DNA of 62,190 bases from Planctomycetota bacterium (GTDB taxonomy: Bacteria; Planctomycetota; B15-G4), in assembly GCA_029245865.1 (NCBI GenBank), contig JAQWOM010000008.1, positions 1 through 62,190 on the forward strand, written 5' to 3'. Of this stretch, positions 9,227-16,881 are shown piece after piece. Numbering within the stretch: the first letter of the stretch is position 1; every line of letters begins with the position of its first letter. The notes under the pieces were generated by a model that was not told the DNA's origin, searched no databases, and saw only the letters and a list, made by a program, of their open reading frames with translations. The position numbers and the translations under genes were made by a program.

Positions 9227-10132
9227 TCACTCGGCGGTGAAGAGCGCGTCTACGAACGAGTCGGGGTCGAATCGTTCGATGTCATCAGCAGCTTCACCCA
9301 CGCCAATATAGGTCACGGGGAGGCCAAGTTGTTCTCGGATGGAGACGATGGCACCGCCGCGGGCGGTACCATCCAGTTTGCTCACCATCAAGCTCGTGAC
9401 ATTCACTGACTCGCGAAATTCGCGCGCTTGCGTGATGGCGTTTTGACCCGTCGTGCCGTCCAGAATGAGCAAAATTTCATGTGGAGCGCCTTCAATCCGG
9501 CGTCCGAGCACTCGGCAGATTTTTTCGAGTTCCGCCATGAGGTTCTTTTGCGTGTGAAGGCGGCCCGCCGTGTCGACGATGAGGACGTCGATGCCTTCCT
9601 TGGCGGCTGCATCCGCGGCATCAAATGCCAATCCGGAAGGGTCTGCACCGGTGTTGCGTTTGACGATGCGTATGTCCAACCGGTCGGCCCAGATCGTGAG
9701 CTGTTCCACCGCGGCGGCGCGAAAGGTGTCGCACGCGGCGAGCATGACGCTGTGCCCTTCGGCAAGAAGGAGCTTGGAGAGCTTGGCGATGGAGGTCGTT
9801 TTGCCGGAACCATTCACACCGCAGACGAGGATCACGTGCGGCTTCTCACCGATGACCAGCGGCAGGCTCGCCTCGCCCATGATCTCGAGCAGGGTCTCGC
9901 GCACGAAGGGCTCGACTTGCTCACCCTCTTTGAGGATGCCCTTGCGATTGGCCTCGCGGATGGAGTCCATCAACTGGCCAGCAGCGGGTCCAAGGTCGGA
10001 TGTGTAGAGGAGTTCTTCCATCTGGTCGAGTGTGTCGGCGTCGAGGGGGCCACGTCCCACGAGCCGGCGGAGGCCTCCGACGAGGCTGTCACGCGTTTTG
10101 GCAAGGCCGCGGATCAACTTGCCGAAGACCAT
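9227..10132 (-). CDS. ftsY: FtsY, signal recognition particle receptor
   Basis: 301 residues. A short N domain precedes the GTPase G domain: G1 GVNGSGKTT at residues 105-113, then DTFRAAAVEQL, G3 DTAGRLHT, G4 SKLDGTARGG, and GVGEAADDIERFDPDSFVDALF at the end. The long acidic A domain of E. coli FtsY is missing, as in many bacteria. It docks ribosome-SRP complexes at the membrane. The ATG at 10132 overlaps the nusB stop (ATGA). Confidence 0.96.
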   Translation of the reverse strand: MVFGKLIRGLAKTRDSLVGGLRRLVGRGPLDADTLDQMEELLYTSDLGPAAGQLMDSIREANRKGILKEGEQVEPFVRETLLEIMGEASLPLVIGEKPHVILVCGVNGSGKTTSIAKLSKLLLAEGHSVMLAACDTFRAAAVEQLTIWADRLDIRIVKRNTGADPSGLAFDAADAAAKEGIDVLIVDTAGRLHTQKNLMAELEKICRVLGRRIEGAPHEILLILDGTTGQNAITQAREFRESVNVTSLMVSKLDGTARGGAIVSIREQLGLPVTYIGVGEAADDIERFDPDSFVDALFTAE

Positions 10133-10680
10133 CAGCTCGCCTCGCTGTCGCCCGGGATGTCGTCCGTCTCGACGAGATTCGTGCCGGGTTCGCCTTGCGG
10201 TGCAAAGCTTGTGGGGGGCTGCTCGCTTTCGGGAAGCGGCTCGGCAAGCAGGTCGTCATGCGCTTCCTCGGGAATACCGAGGTCTCGTCGAACACGATCG
10301 AGAATGCCGTTGACGAACCCGCCAGACTGCGCTGTCGAAAAACGCTTGCTGAGCTCGATGGCTTCATTGATGGAGACGCGGGCGGGGATGTCCTCGCGAC
10401 CGATCATTTCAAAGACAGCAAGTCTCAGCACATTGCGGTCGACCACGGCCAGTCGCTTGATGTCCCAGTTGTCGGCGGCCGAAGTGATCCGCCGATCGAT
10501 TTCACCGATCTGAGCCAGAACACCAAGAGACAGCTCTTCGGCAAAGGCTTTGACCTCGTGATTTGCCTCGGCGTGCCCGATAACTTCCTTGGCCGTCTCG
10601 GCGGGAAGACCTTCGACGAGATCGCCACAGAAGAGAGCTTGCAGAGCAATCTCTCGGGCACGTGTGCGGTTTCCGATCAC
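10132..10680 (-). CDS. nusB: NusB transcription antitermination factor
   Basis: 182 residues. The all-helical NusB core is seen in RTRAREIALQALFCGDL and the conserved region WDIKRLAVVDRNVLRLAVFEM, then RVSINEAIELSKRFS and GGFVNGILDRV. NusB with NusE binds boxA RNA in rRNA leaders. An acidic ~40-residue tail exceeds the usual length. The GTG start overlaps the ribH stop, and the stop overlaps ftsY. Confidence 0.95.
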   Translation of the reverse strand: MIGNRTRAREIALQALFCGDLVEGLPAETAKEVIGHAEANHEVKAFAEELSLGVLAQIGEIDRRITSAADNWDIKRLAVVDRNVLRLAVFEMIGREDIPARVSINEAIELSKRFSTAQSGGFVNGILDRVRRDLGIPEEAHDDLLAEPLPESEQPPTSFAPQGEPGTNLVETDDIPGDSEAS

Positions 10681-11159
10681 TGTCCGCTCTCGGTCTCGTT
10701 CAGAGCGCGGCGGAGGAGCGCCATGCGAATGGCAGACTCGGCGCAGTGTTTGCCTTTGTTGTCTTCGTTGGGCCCGGAGCGGGCAGCTGCTTGCGCAGAC
10801 GTGTCGCAGGTGAGCACGCCGAACATCACCGGAGTGTCATGAGCTGCGGCCACGCGTCCGCATCCGCGCGTGGCTTCCGCGCAGACAAAATCGTAGTGGT
10901 CCGTTTCGCCTCGTATCACACAACCCAGGACGATCACCGCGTCGCAGGATTCCTTTTGTGCCATCCACTGGGCTGCGATCGGGAGTTCCAGGGCACCCGG
11001 CACATAGGCCACTTGGATGTTCTTCTCGGAGACGCCTCGGTCAGCGAGTTCGCTCAGGGCACCCTTCAACAACGAAGTCGTGATGGCTTCGTGGAAGCGG
11101 CTGACGACGAGGCTGATGTGAAGCCCCTGGCCATCGAGTTGGCCTTCAAACTCGCGCAT
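10677..11159 (-). CDS. ribH: 6,7-dimethyl-8-ribityllumazine synthase
   Basis: 160 residues from ATG 11159; the frame is open further upstream but only this start gives the family N-terminus. Conserved parts are VSRFHEAITTSLLKGA, VPGALELPIAAQ, VLGCVIRGETDHYDFVC (catalytic His within the HYDFVC segment), PVMFGVLTCDT and the C-terminal NKGKHCAESAI. It catalyses the penultimate riboflavin step and usually forms 60-meric or pentameric shells. The ribH-nusB pairing is common in bacteria; no other rib genes are in the window. Confidence 0.96.
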   Translation of the reverse strand: MREFEGQLDGQGLHISLVVSRFHEAITTSLLKGALSELADRGVSEKNIQVAYVPGALELPIAAQWMAQKESCDAVIVLGCVIRGETDHYDFVCAEATRGCGRVAAAHDTPVMFGVLTCDTSAQAAARSGPNEDNKGKHCAESAIRMALLRRALNETESGQ

Positions 11160-11190
11160 ACGATCGGAATCCCAAGGAACGAAGCGCCGG

Positions 11191-11196
11191 ATCCTA
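11191..11196 (-). promoter_or_regulatory. Putative -10 element for ribH-nusB-ftsY
   Basis: TAGGAT on the minus strand, about 30 bp upstream of the ribH ATG. It is identical to the -10 proposed for the atp operon (41835-41840). A clear -35 is not visible (GTGGCC 18 bp upstream is weak). Confidence 0.3.
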
Positions 11197-11271
11197 CCCG
11201 AGGGCTGCCCCTCCGGCCACGACCAGAGTTCTGGGGATTCAAGGCAGGTACCTTTTCTTGCGGGGAGGATC

Positions 11272-11295
11272 CGCTGTATACCTGGGTACATGTCG
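11272..11295 (+). promoter_or_regulatory. Candidate ModE operator overlapping the modA start codon
   Basis: Two 9-bp half-sites, CGCTGTATA (11272-11280) and TACATGTCG (11287-11295), flank a 6-bp spacer. The 9-6-9 spacing and CG...TA pattern match the E. coli modA operator as I recall it (CGTTATATT and TACATAACG). Each half agrees at about 7 of 9 positions with the CGTTAT(A/G)TA-type arm. The right arm contains the modA ATG, and TATACC (11277-11282) could be the -10 element, so binding would block both transcription and start-codon access. The operon encodes a protein with a ModE DNA-binding domain. Confidence 0.5.
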
Positions 11296-12063
11296 CTTGA
11301 CCGAGGCTTTGCTCTCCTGATGAATCTGCTGCTGGCGCTGGTTTGCCTGGCCTGCGGGCCCGGGGAACGTGCAGCCGAGGCCCGGGTGGGGACCTTGTCA
11401 CAGCCTCCCGCTCTCGAACTGGCAGCAGCGGCCAGCCTCGCCGAGTTGGCCCAGGAAGTGGCGTCTGGGTGGGAGGCGCGCAGCGGTGTGCCTGTCCGGG
11501 TCCGGCTGGCGGCTTCGTCGACCCTCGCACGACAGATTCGCGCGGGCAGTGAAACCGACCTCTTCCTGAGCGCGAGTGCCGATTGGGTCGATTCGCTCGA
11601 CGTGATCACACGGAAGGCGTGGCTGGGGAATCGGTTGGCACTCGTGGCGGCTGGTGAGCAGGACATCATGCGCGGGGAGATCCCTCGTCATCTTCAAGGT
11701 TTGCAGAGTCTTGCGCTGGCGGAGCCGGGGGTGCCCGTCGGCCAAGCTGCAGAGGCCGCACTTGCTTCGATGGGCGTTGCTCTTCCGTCGCGCGTCATGC
11801 GCGGTGCACATGCACGTGACGTCCTGTCCAAGGTGTCACAGGGGGCGGCGCCCGCAGGCATCGTTTATGTCACCGATGCTCAGCTGGACGATGGGGTCGG
11901 TGTGCTTGCCGTCTTGCCGATCGAGAGTCATCCGCCCATTCATTACGAAGCGGCGCTCTTGAGACCCGCGGCTCGCGATCTGTTTGATGCACTCGATCAA
12001 CGCTGGGCTCTGGACCTGGCAAAGGCTCGCGGTTTCCTCACCCAAGGTGAAGGCAACCCATGA
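11290..12063 (+). CDS. modA: Molybdate ABC transporter substrate-binding lipoprotein ModA
   Basis: 257 residues. The lipobox is LVCLACG, so the mature protein is likely a membrane-anchored lipoprotein. The ModA core is recognisable: LELAAAASLAELAQEV, VRVRLAASSTLARQIRAGSETDLFLSAS, NRLALVA, LALAEPGVPVGQAAEAAL, and GIVYVTDA. It binds molybdate or tungstate for ModBC. It is the first gene of modA-modB-modC-regulator and its stop overlaps the modB ATG. There is no Shine-Dalgarno at proper distance (GGGGAGG lies ~20 nt away); the message may be leaderless. Confidence 0.9.
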   Translation: MSLDRGFALLMNLLLALVCLACGPGERAAEARVGTLSQPPALELAAAASLAELAQEVASGWEARSGVPVRVRLAASSTLARQIRAGSETDLFLSASADWVDSLDVITRKAWLGNRLALVAAGEQDIMRGEIPRHLQGLQSLALAEPGVPVGQAAEAALASMGVALPSRVMRGAHARDVLSKVSQGAAPAGIVYVTDAQLDDGVGVLAVLPIESHPPIHYEAALLRPAARDLFDALDQRWALDLAKARGFLTQGEGNP

Positions 12064-12731
12064 GTGCGGTGAGCTTGTCGATTCTTGTGGGTCTCCTGGC
12101 CACGTTGCTGGCCTTGCCACCTGCTCTGTTCCTGGGTTGGGTGCTGGAACGCACACGCTGGCCGGGGCGTGGTGTGGTGTACGTCCTGGTCTTGCTGCCG
12201 CTCGTGTTGCCACCCGTGGTGACCGGCTACCTGCTGCTGGAGTTCTTTTCTCCACGGGGCATGCTGGGACGTCAACTCGAGTCGATTGGCCTCCCGGTGG
12301 CGTTTCATCTGGCCGGGGCGGTGGTGGCGGCGTCGGTGGTGGGGTTTCCGCTGCTCTTCATGCTGGTGAGTTATGCCTATCGCTCGGTAGATCCTGCGCT
12401 GGAGACCGTTTCTCGGTCGCTCGGGCGCGGAGGCTGGGAAACCTGGTGGCGGGTCACTCTTCCGCTGGCATGGCCAGGAGTCGCTGCAGGGGCGCTGTTG
12501 GCCTTTGCGCGTGCGCTTGGAGAGTTCGGTGCCACGATCGTGCTGGCCGGCCACGTTCCAGGAGAGACGGGCACCATCCCCCTCGCGGTGATGGCTTTGA
12601 TGGATGTTCCCGGTGCAGAGCAAGAAGTGTTTGCGCTGTGCGGCGTGTCCATCTTCCTGGGAGTGCTCGCGGTTGTCGGGTTTCGCGCACTCGACAAGCG
12701 CCACCGCACGCGACTGGAACTGGACCGGTGA
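12060..12731 (+). CDS. modB: Molybdate ABC transporter permease ModB
   Basis: 223 residues with about five membrane helices. The EAA-type cytoplasmic loop contacting the ATPase is visible as AYRSVDPALETVSRSLGRGGWETWWRV-like sequence ending LPLAWPGVAAGALLAFARALGEFGAT. It forms the inner-membrane channel for molybdate. The ATG overlaps modA (ATGA) and the stop is 7 bp before modC. Confidence 0.94.
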   Translation: MSAVSLSILVGLLATLLALPPALFLGWVLERTRWPGRGVVYVLVLLPLVLPPVVTGYLLLEFFSPRGMLGRQLESIGLPVAFHLAGAVVAASVVGFPLLFMLVSYAYRSVDPALETVSRSLGRGGWETWWRVTLPLAWPGVAAGALLAFARALGEFGATIVLAGHVPGETGTIPLAVMALMDVPGAEQEVFALCGVSIFLGVLAVVGFRALDKRHRTRLELDR

Positions 12732-12738
12732 GGCAGCC

Positions 12739-13758
12739 ATGAAGTTTGACCTCGCCTTGTCGCTGACGCGCCCGCAGGGATTCTGCCTGGATGTGTCGTG
12801 GTCTGGAGATGTGGATGCACTGGCCCTGGTGGGCCCCAGTGGTTCGGGCAAGTCCACCGCCCTGGGGTTGCTCGCCGGTGTCGAGAAACACCAGGGGCAC
12901 TTGCGCCTTGACGGAGTCGAGCAGGCGGGGACACCTCTTCACCGCCGACGCATGGGCCATGTGACGCAAGATGCCCTGCTGTTTCCGCACCTGACCGTCA
13001 TGCAGAACCTTCACTACAGCCCGTGGGCGCACACGCTTCACGGAGAAGGGGGCGTCAAAGAAGCCGATGTGATCGATGCTCTCCATCTCGAGCCTCTGCT
13101 TGACCGTCGGCCGCGTCACCTCAGTGGCGGGGAGCGGCGTCGCGTCGCCTTGGGGCGCGCCTTGATGAGCGTGCCTCGTTTGTTGTTGCTTGATGAACCC
13201 TTTGCGGGTCTCGACGCGCAGAGGCGCCGGGACGCCCTGTCGGTGCTACGGCACGTGCGTGCTCGCTTTGGCACACCTCTCGTGCTTGTGAGCCATGTGC
13301 CCGAGGACATCGTCGGCCTCGCAGAGCATGCCCTCCGCCTTGAAGAGGGGCGGTTGGTGGCAAACGGGGCGGCTACCTCGGTGCTTTCTGCAGGTGAAAC
13401 GCGTGTCGACAATCACATGACAGGACGCGTGCAGCCTGATGGGCGTGTCGAAGTGGATGGTTGCGATCTCGTGACAGCCGTGCCGCGCGGCATTACGGGC
13501 AGCGTGCGCCTCGCCTGTTTCGCACACGACATCCTCTTGGCCACAGAGCGGCCGCACGGACTCTCGGCTCGTAACGTTGTCGAAACGCAGGTGACCAAGC
13601 TCGAAGAGGCAGGGGATGCAGTGCTCGTGCATGTGGCGCGGCCAGCGGTCGCCGCCACCCTGACACCTGATGCGGTCTCGGAACTGAGTCTCGCGCCGGG
13701 GCAGCGCGTCTTTGCGCTGATGAAAGCCACCTCGATCAGTTATCTGGGGCCGTCGTGA
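12739..13758 (+). CDS. modC: Molybdate ABC transporter ATPase ModC with C-terminal TOBE/Mop domain
   Basis: 339 residues from ATG 12739. The ATPase half shows Walker A GPSGSGKST, signature LSGGERRRVALGRAL, Walker B LLLLDEPFAGLD and the switch His in VLVSHVPED. The last ~110 residues are TOBE/Mop sequence that binds molybdate or regulates the complex (ERPHGLSARNV, then PGQRVFALMKATSISYLG). The stop overlaps the GTG of the next gene. Its C-terminal part aligns well with the N-terminal part of that neighbour. Confidence 0.95.
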   Translation: MKFDLALSLTRPQGFCLDVSWSGDVDALALVGPSGSGKSTALGLLAGVEKHQGHLRLDGVEQAGTPLHRRRMGHVTQDALLFPHLTVMQNLHYSPWAHTLHGEGGVKEADVIDALHLEPLLDRRPRHLSGGERRRVALGRALMSVPRLLLLDEPFAGLDAQRRRDALSVLRHVRARFGTPLVLVSHVPEDIVGLAEHALRLEEGRLVANGAATSVLSAGETRVDNHMTGRVQPDGRVEVDGCDLVTAVPRGITGSVRLACFAHDILLATERPHGLSARNVVETQVTKLEEAGDAVLVHVARPAVAATLTPDAVSELSLAPGQRVFALMKATSISYLGPS

Positions 13759-14456
13759 ACGAGACGGCTCGTAGAAACCGGTTGGCTGCCGTCGTGCGTT
13801 CGGTCGATCGCGAAGCTTCTTTTGTTCTTCTGGATGCCGGGGGGATTGTTCTGGCGGCGCGATTGTGGGCGGGGGCAGCGGAGGGACAGGCCGTGACCCT
13901 CGCTGTACGGCCGGAAGATGTTGTGTTGTGCACCGAGGTCCCCGGAAAAATCAGCACCCGCAATGTCTTGCCGGGGGTCGTGAGCTCTGTCGGTCGCCGA
14001 CCCGAGGGCGTGCTTGTCACCCTCGATGTGGGTGTCTCTCTCAGGGCGTTGGTGACAGCGCGCACCGTTGAGGACATGGAGATACAGCCGGGAACTCGGC
14101 TGGTGGCTCTGCTGAAGGCCACGGCATTGGTGCCCGTCGAGGCCGTCGAAGCGCGTGTCGAGGTCTCTGTCCTGGGGCCGCATGGCACGCTGGATGCGCG
14201 CAAGCTGGCGTTGCTCGAAGCGATCCACAGCAGTGGTTCTCTGACGGCCGCTGCACGTGAAATCGGAGTGACCTATCGCACTGCTTGGTTGTGGGTGATG
14301 TCGATGAACGAGACCTGGGGAGCAGCCCTGGTCACCACTGTGCAGGGTGGTCCGGGTGGTGGAGGCGCCTTGTTGACGCCATCTGCTCAGGGCGTCCTGC
14401 AACTCGCGCGACGTTGTGAGCGGCAGGCGCAGAGTGAGTTTTCCGATGAAGAGTAG
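13755..14456 (+). CDS. ModE-like molybdate regulator with reversed domain order (TOBE/Mop first, wHTH last)
   Basis: 233 residues. Residues ~6-130 are a di-Mop/TOBE region (LAVRPEDVVLCTEVPGKIS, STRNVLPGVVSSVG, PGTRLVALLKATALVPV). Residues ~142-230 are the ModE winged helix (LDARKLALLEAIHSSGSL, REIGVTYRTAWLWVMSMN, QGGPGGGGALLTPSAQG). Classical ModE has the helix-turn-helix at the N-terminus and the molybdate-binding domains after it; here the order is swapped. It very likely represses the mod operon when molybdate is bound, acting at 11272-11295. It starts with GTG overlapping the modC stop. Confidence 0.85.
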   Translation: MNETARRNRLAAVVRSVDREASFVLLDAGGIVLAARLWAGAAEGQAVTLAVRPEDVVLCTEVPGKISTRNVLPGVVSSVGRRPEGVLVTLDVGVSLRALVTARTVEDMEIQPGTRLVALLKATALVPVEAVEARVEVSVLGPHGTLDARKLALLEAIHSSGSLTAAAREIGVTYRTAWLWVMSMNETWGAALVTTVQGGPGGGGALLTPSAQGVLQLARRCERQAQSEFSDEE

Positions 14457-14535
14457 CCCCTGCGCATTCAGGCAACGCGGCTTGAGATAAGGTCTTTCTG
14501 TCTGTCGAATCTCACAACTTGAGGATGCGTCGCTC

Positions 14536-15432
14536 ATGAGTGATCACCACCAATCCATTCGCAATGTTTCCGTGATCGGACTCGGTTCCATGGGGTCTGG
14601 TATTGCCCGCACCTTTCTCGATGGTGGATGCCGGGTTTCCGTTTGGAACCGATCTCGCGAAAAGGTCGACGCACTTGTCTCGAGTGGAGCGATCGCTTGC
14701 GATGGGCCCGGCGATGCACTGGATGCCAGCACGCATGTCGTCGTCTGCCTCTCCGACTACTCGGCGTGGCGCAAGGTCATCGAGGACCATGACCTCACAG
14801 GTCGCCTGAATGGAACCTGCATCATTCAGTTGACGACAGGCACGATCGATGATGTGCAGGGGCATGCGTCGGTCGTTGAGGCGCATGGCGGTCGCGTCGC
14901 CGAGGGGGCTGTGATGTGCTATCCCAGCAACCTTGGTACGGACGAGTCGTCGCTCTTGATGTCTGGCGCACCCGATGTGCTCGATGAATGCGATCCCTTC
15001 TTGAGCGTGCTCGATTCGAACTGGACGAGCCTCGGTGAGGACATCAATCGCCCCGCGATTCTGAGCAGGGCGTTGATTGCGGGGATGGTCACTTCACTGG
15101 TTGGCCTTGTGAATGGCGCTGCCATATGTCGAGCCGGCGGTGTTCCACTCGAGATCTTCAGGCAGTTGAACGACAGAAGCGCAGCGATGATACAGGCCGA
15201 AAAGAGCCGACTTGTCGAGGCCATTCGAGAGGGGCTCACCGAGGACACCGAAGCGACCATCACGTCCTGGGGGGGAGGCCACCAGGCCGTGCTTTCCGTT
15301 GCTTCGACGCTGGAAACCAACCTCGTTCTTCAGGATGCGGTGCAGGGGGTTTTTCAGGAGGGCCAGCGCATGGGGGTCGGCGAGCACGATCTTTCAGCCC
15401 TTGTGAAGGTGTTTGATCCCGCTTCGGGATAA
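14536..15432 (+). CDS. NAD(P)-dependent imine-reductase-like / beta-hydroxyacid dehydrogenase superfamily oxidoreductase
   Basis: 298 residues. The Rossmann motif VIGLGSMGSGIAR is followed by VWNRSREK, where Arg-Ser after Asn suggests NADPH. The region QLTTGTIDDVQGHASVVEAH and GAVMCYPSNLGTDESSLLMSG closely resemble imine reductases / reductive aminases. The helix where hydroxyisobutyrate-type dehydrogenases carry their catalytic Lys reads SRALIAGMVTSLVGLVNGAA, without Lys, which also argues against a plain 3-hydroxyisobutyrate dehydrogenase. It appears to stand alone, with a ~80-bp gap on each side. The substrate is unknown. Confidence 0.75.
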   Translation: MSDHHQSIRNVSVIGLGSMGSGIARTFLDGGCRVSVWNRSREKVDALVSSGAIACDGPGDALDASTHVVVCLSDYSAWRKVIEDHDLTGRLNGTCIIQLTTGTIDDVQGHASVVEAHGGRVAEGAVMCYPSNLGTDESSLLMSGAPDVLDECDPFLSVLDSNWTSLGEDINRPAILSRALIAGMVTSLVGLVNGAAICRAGGVPLEIFRQLNDRSAAMIQAEKSRLVEAIREGLTEDTEATITSWGGGHQAVLSVASTLETNLVLQDAVQGVFQEGQRMGVGEHDLSALVKVFDPASG

Positions 15433-15445
15433 CGCCATCGAGGGC

Positions 15446-15459
15446 ACCTGTCGACAGGT
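15446..15459. promoter_or_regulatory. Perfect 14-bp palindrome upstream of atoE
   Basis: ACCTGTCGACAGGT is self-complementary and sits 40 bp before the proposed -10 of the long atoE/pseudopilus transcription unit. It is a good candidate for a dimeric regulator site; the protein is unknown. Confidence 0.35.
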
Positions 15460-15498
15460 CGTGAGAGCGTGAAGGCAGATCGGGGGCGAGCCCTCCGC

Positions 15499-15504
15499 TA
15501 GACT
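15499..15504 (+). promoter_or_regulatory. Putative -10 element (TAGACT) giving a leaderless atoE transcript
   Basis: TAGACT ends 6 bp before the atoE ATG (15511), so a normal -10 to +1 distance puts +1 at or next to the A of ATG. No good -35 is visible. The same hexamer in a similar GCTAGACTGCGC context occurs upstream of ndk on the other strand (about 40870). Confidence 0.35.
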
Positions 15505-15510
15505 GCGCTC

Positions 15511-16881
15511 ATGCTCGCTCGCTTCTCGGCAAGACTCGCAGATGTCGCTCAACGCGTCGTCCCCGACCCCTTTGTCATAGCTCTCTTGCTCACGGGCGTG
15601 GCGTTCGCTCTGGGCATGGCTGTCATGCCCGAGCCCGATGCGATGGCGCTGGCGAGCGGATGGTTCGATCGTTTCTCGGCCAGCGGCACGCTGACTTTCA
15701 CAACTCAGATGGCCTTGATCCTTGTGGCGGGCGCCGCGCTGGCGCAGGCGCCCGCCGTGCATGCCGTCCTGGGTCGATTGGCAGATATGCCGCGGAGCAC
15801 CCGGTCCGCTGCGGCGCTGACAGCTTTCGTGGCCATGGCAGCCTCTCTGTTGAACTGGGGCTTCGGCCTGATTGCGGGCGCCGTGCTGGCGCATCAGATT
15901 GGGGTGCGCGCCAAGGCTTCAGGCCGTGCCATCAACTACCCGCTTGTGGGCGCTGCGGGTTACATGGGTTTGCTGGTTTGGCACGGCGGGCTCTCGGGAA
16001 GCGCGCCACTGAAAGTGACCGAAGGGCTGTCCTCGGACTGGCTCCTCAAGAATGGGGAGTCTGTCCCCGGCATCGCTCTGGACGAGACGCTCTTTTCGCC
16101 GCTGAACCTGGGCGTGAGCCTTGGACTTCTGGTGCTCGTGCCGTGGCTGTTCATGCGCATGAGTCGCGACGGTCGCGAGCGCGTGCCGCAGGAGATCCTC
16201 GACCGCGAGCCGCCGCCTTCGGTGGGCGGTGAACGCTTCAGCGCCCTGAGTCGGTTGCTGGGCTTGCTCGTGGTTGCTCTGGGAGTCATGGCATTGGTTG
16301 GCCGCTTGCTCGAGTCAGAGGCCTGGTGGCGTGCCCTCAGTCTGGACGTTGTCATCTTGCTTCTGGTGCTGGCAGGCATGCTGCTGTTCGGGACTCCCCT
16401 CCGCTATGGCCGCGCTTTCTGTTCAGCAGTTCCTGAAGCCGGCGGCATTTTGCTGCAGTTCCCGTTTTACTTCGGAATCCTGGGGATCCTGCAGGCCTCG
16501 GGGCTGGTGGACATGCTGGCGCAGAATTCGGCTGACATGGCGCGTACGCTGGCCTCACTGGGGCTGCCGCTCCAGTGGAGTTTTGATGTGACGACCTTTT
16601 TCTCGGCCGGCCTGGTGAATCTGTTCGTTCCGTCTGGCGGGGGGCAGTGGGCGGTGCAAGGCAGCATTCTCGTGCAAGCCACCGACGAACTGGGACTTCC
16701 CTTGCCGAGAGCCGTCATGGCCTTGTCCTATGGCGATGAGTGGACCAACATGCTGCAGCCCTTCTGGGCCCTGGCCCTGCTCGGCATCACGGGGCTCAAA
16801 GCTCGCGACATCCTGGGGTACACCATGACCGTCATGCTCTGCTCAGTTGTTGTCTACCTGGGAGCTTTTGCACTGCTGTGA
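15511..16881 (+). CDS. atoE: AtoE-type short-chain fatty acid transporter
   Basis: 456 residues with ~10-12 membrane helices. Typical AtoE sequence includes VVPDPFVIALLLTGVAFALG, LNWGFGLIAGAVLA, AAGYMGLLVWHGGLSGSAPL, FPFYFGILGILQASGLVDML, LVNLFVPSGGGQWAVQGSI and GDEWTNMLQPFWALALLGI. The family takes up acetoacetate/butyrate-like acids in the inner membrane. No fatty acid oxidation genes are adjacent. Its stop overlaps the GTG of the next gene, tying it to the pseudopilus operon, perhaps only by position. Confidence 0.9.
   Translation: MLARFSARLADVAQRVVPDPFVIALLLTGVAFALGMAVMPEPDAMALASGWFDRFSASGTLTFTTQMALILVAGAALAQAPAVHAVLGRLADMPRSTRSAAALTAFVAMAASLLNWGFGLIAGAVLAHQIGVRAKASGRAINYPLVGAAGYMGLLVWHGGLSGSAPLKVTEGLSSDWLLKNGESVPGIALDETLFSPLNLGVSLGLLVLVPWLFMRMSRDGRERVPQEILDREPPPSVGGERFSALSRLLGLLVVALGVMALVGRLLESEAWWRALSLDVVILLLVLAGMLLFGTPLRYGRAFCSAVPEAGGILLQFPFYFGILGILQASGLVDMLAQNSADMARTLASLGLPLQWSFDVTTFFSAGLVNLFVPSGGGQWAVQGSILVQATDELGLPLPRAVMALSYGDEWTNMLQPFWALALLGITGLKARDILGYTMTVMLCSVVVYLGAFALL

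Noticed and set aside
10677..11669. N-terminally extended ribH reading frame (330 codons)
   Set aside because: The extension overlaps modA antisense and has no family similarity; ATG 11159 gives the normal lumazine synthase.
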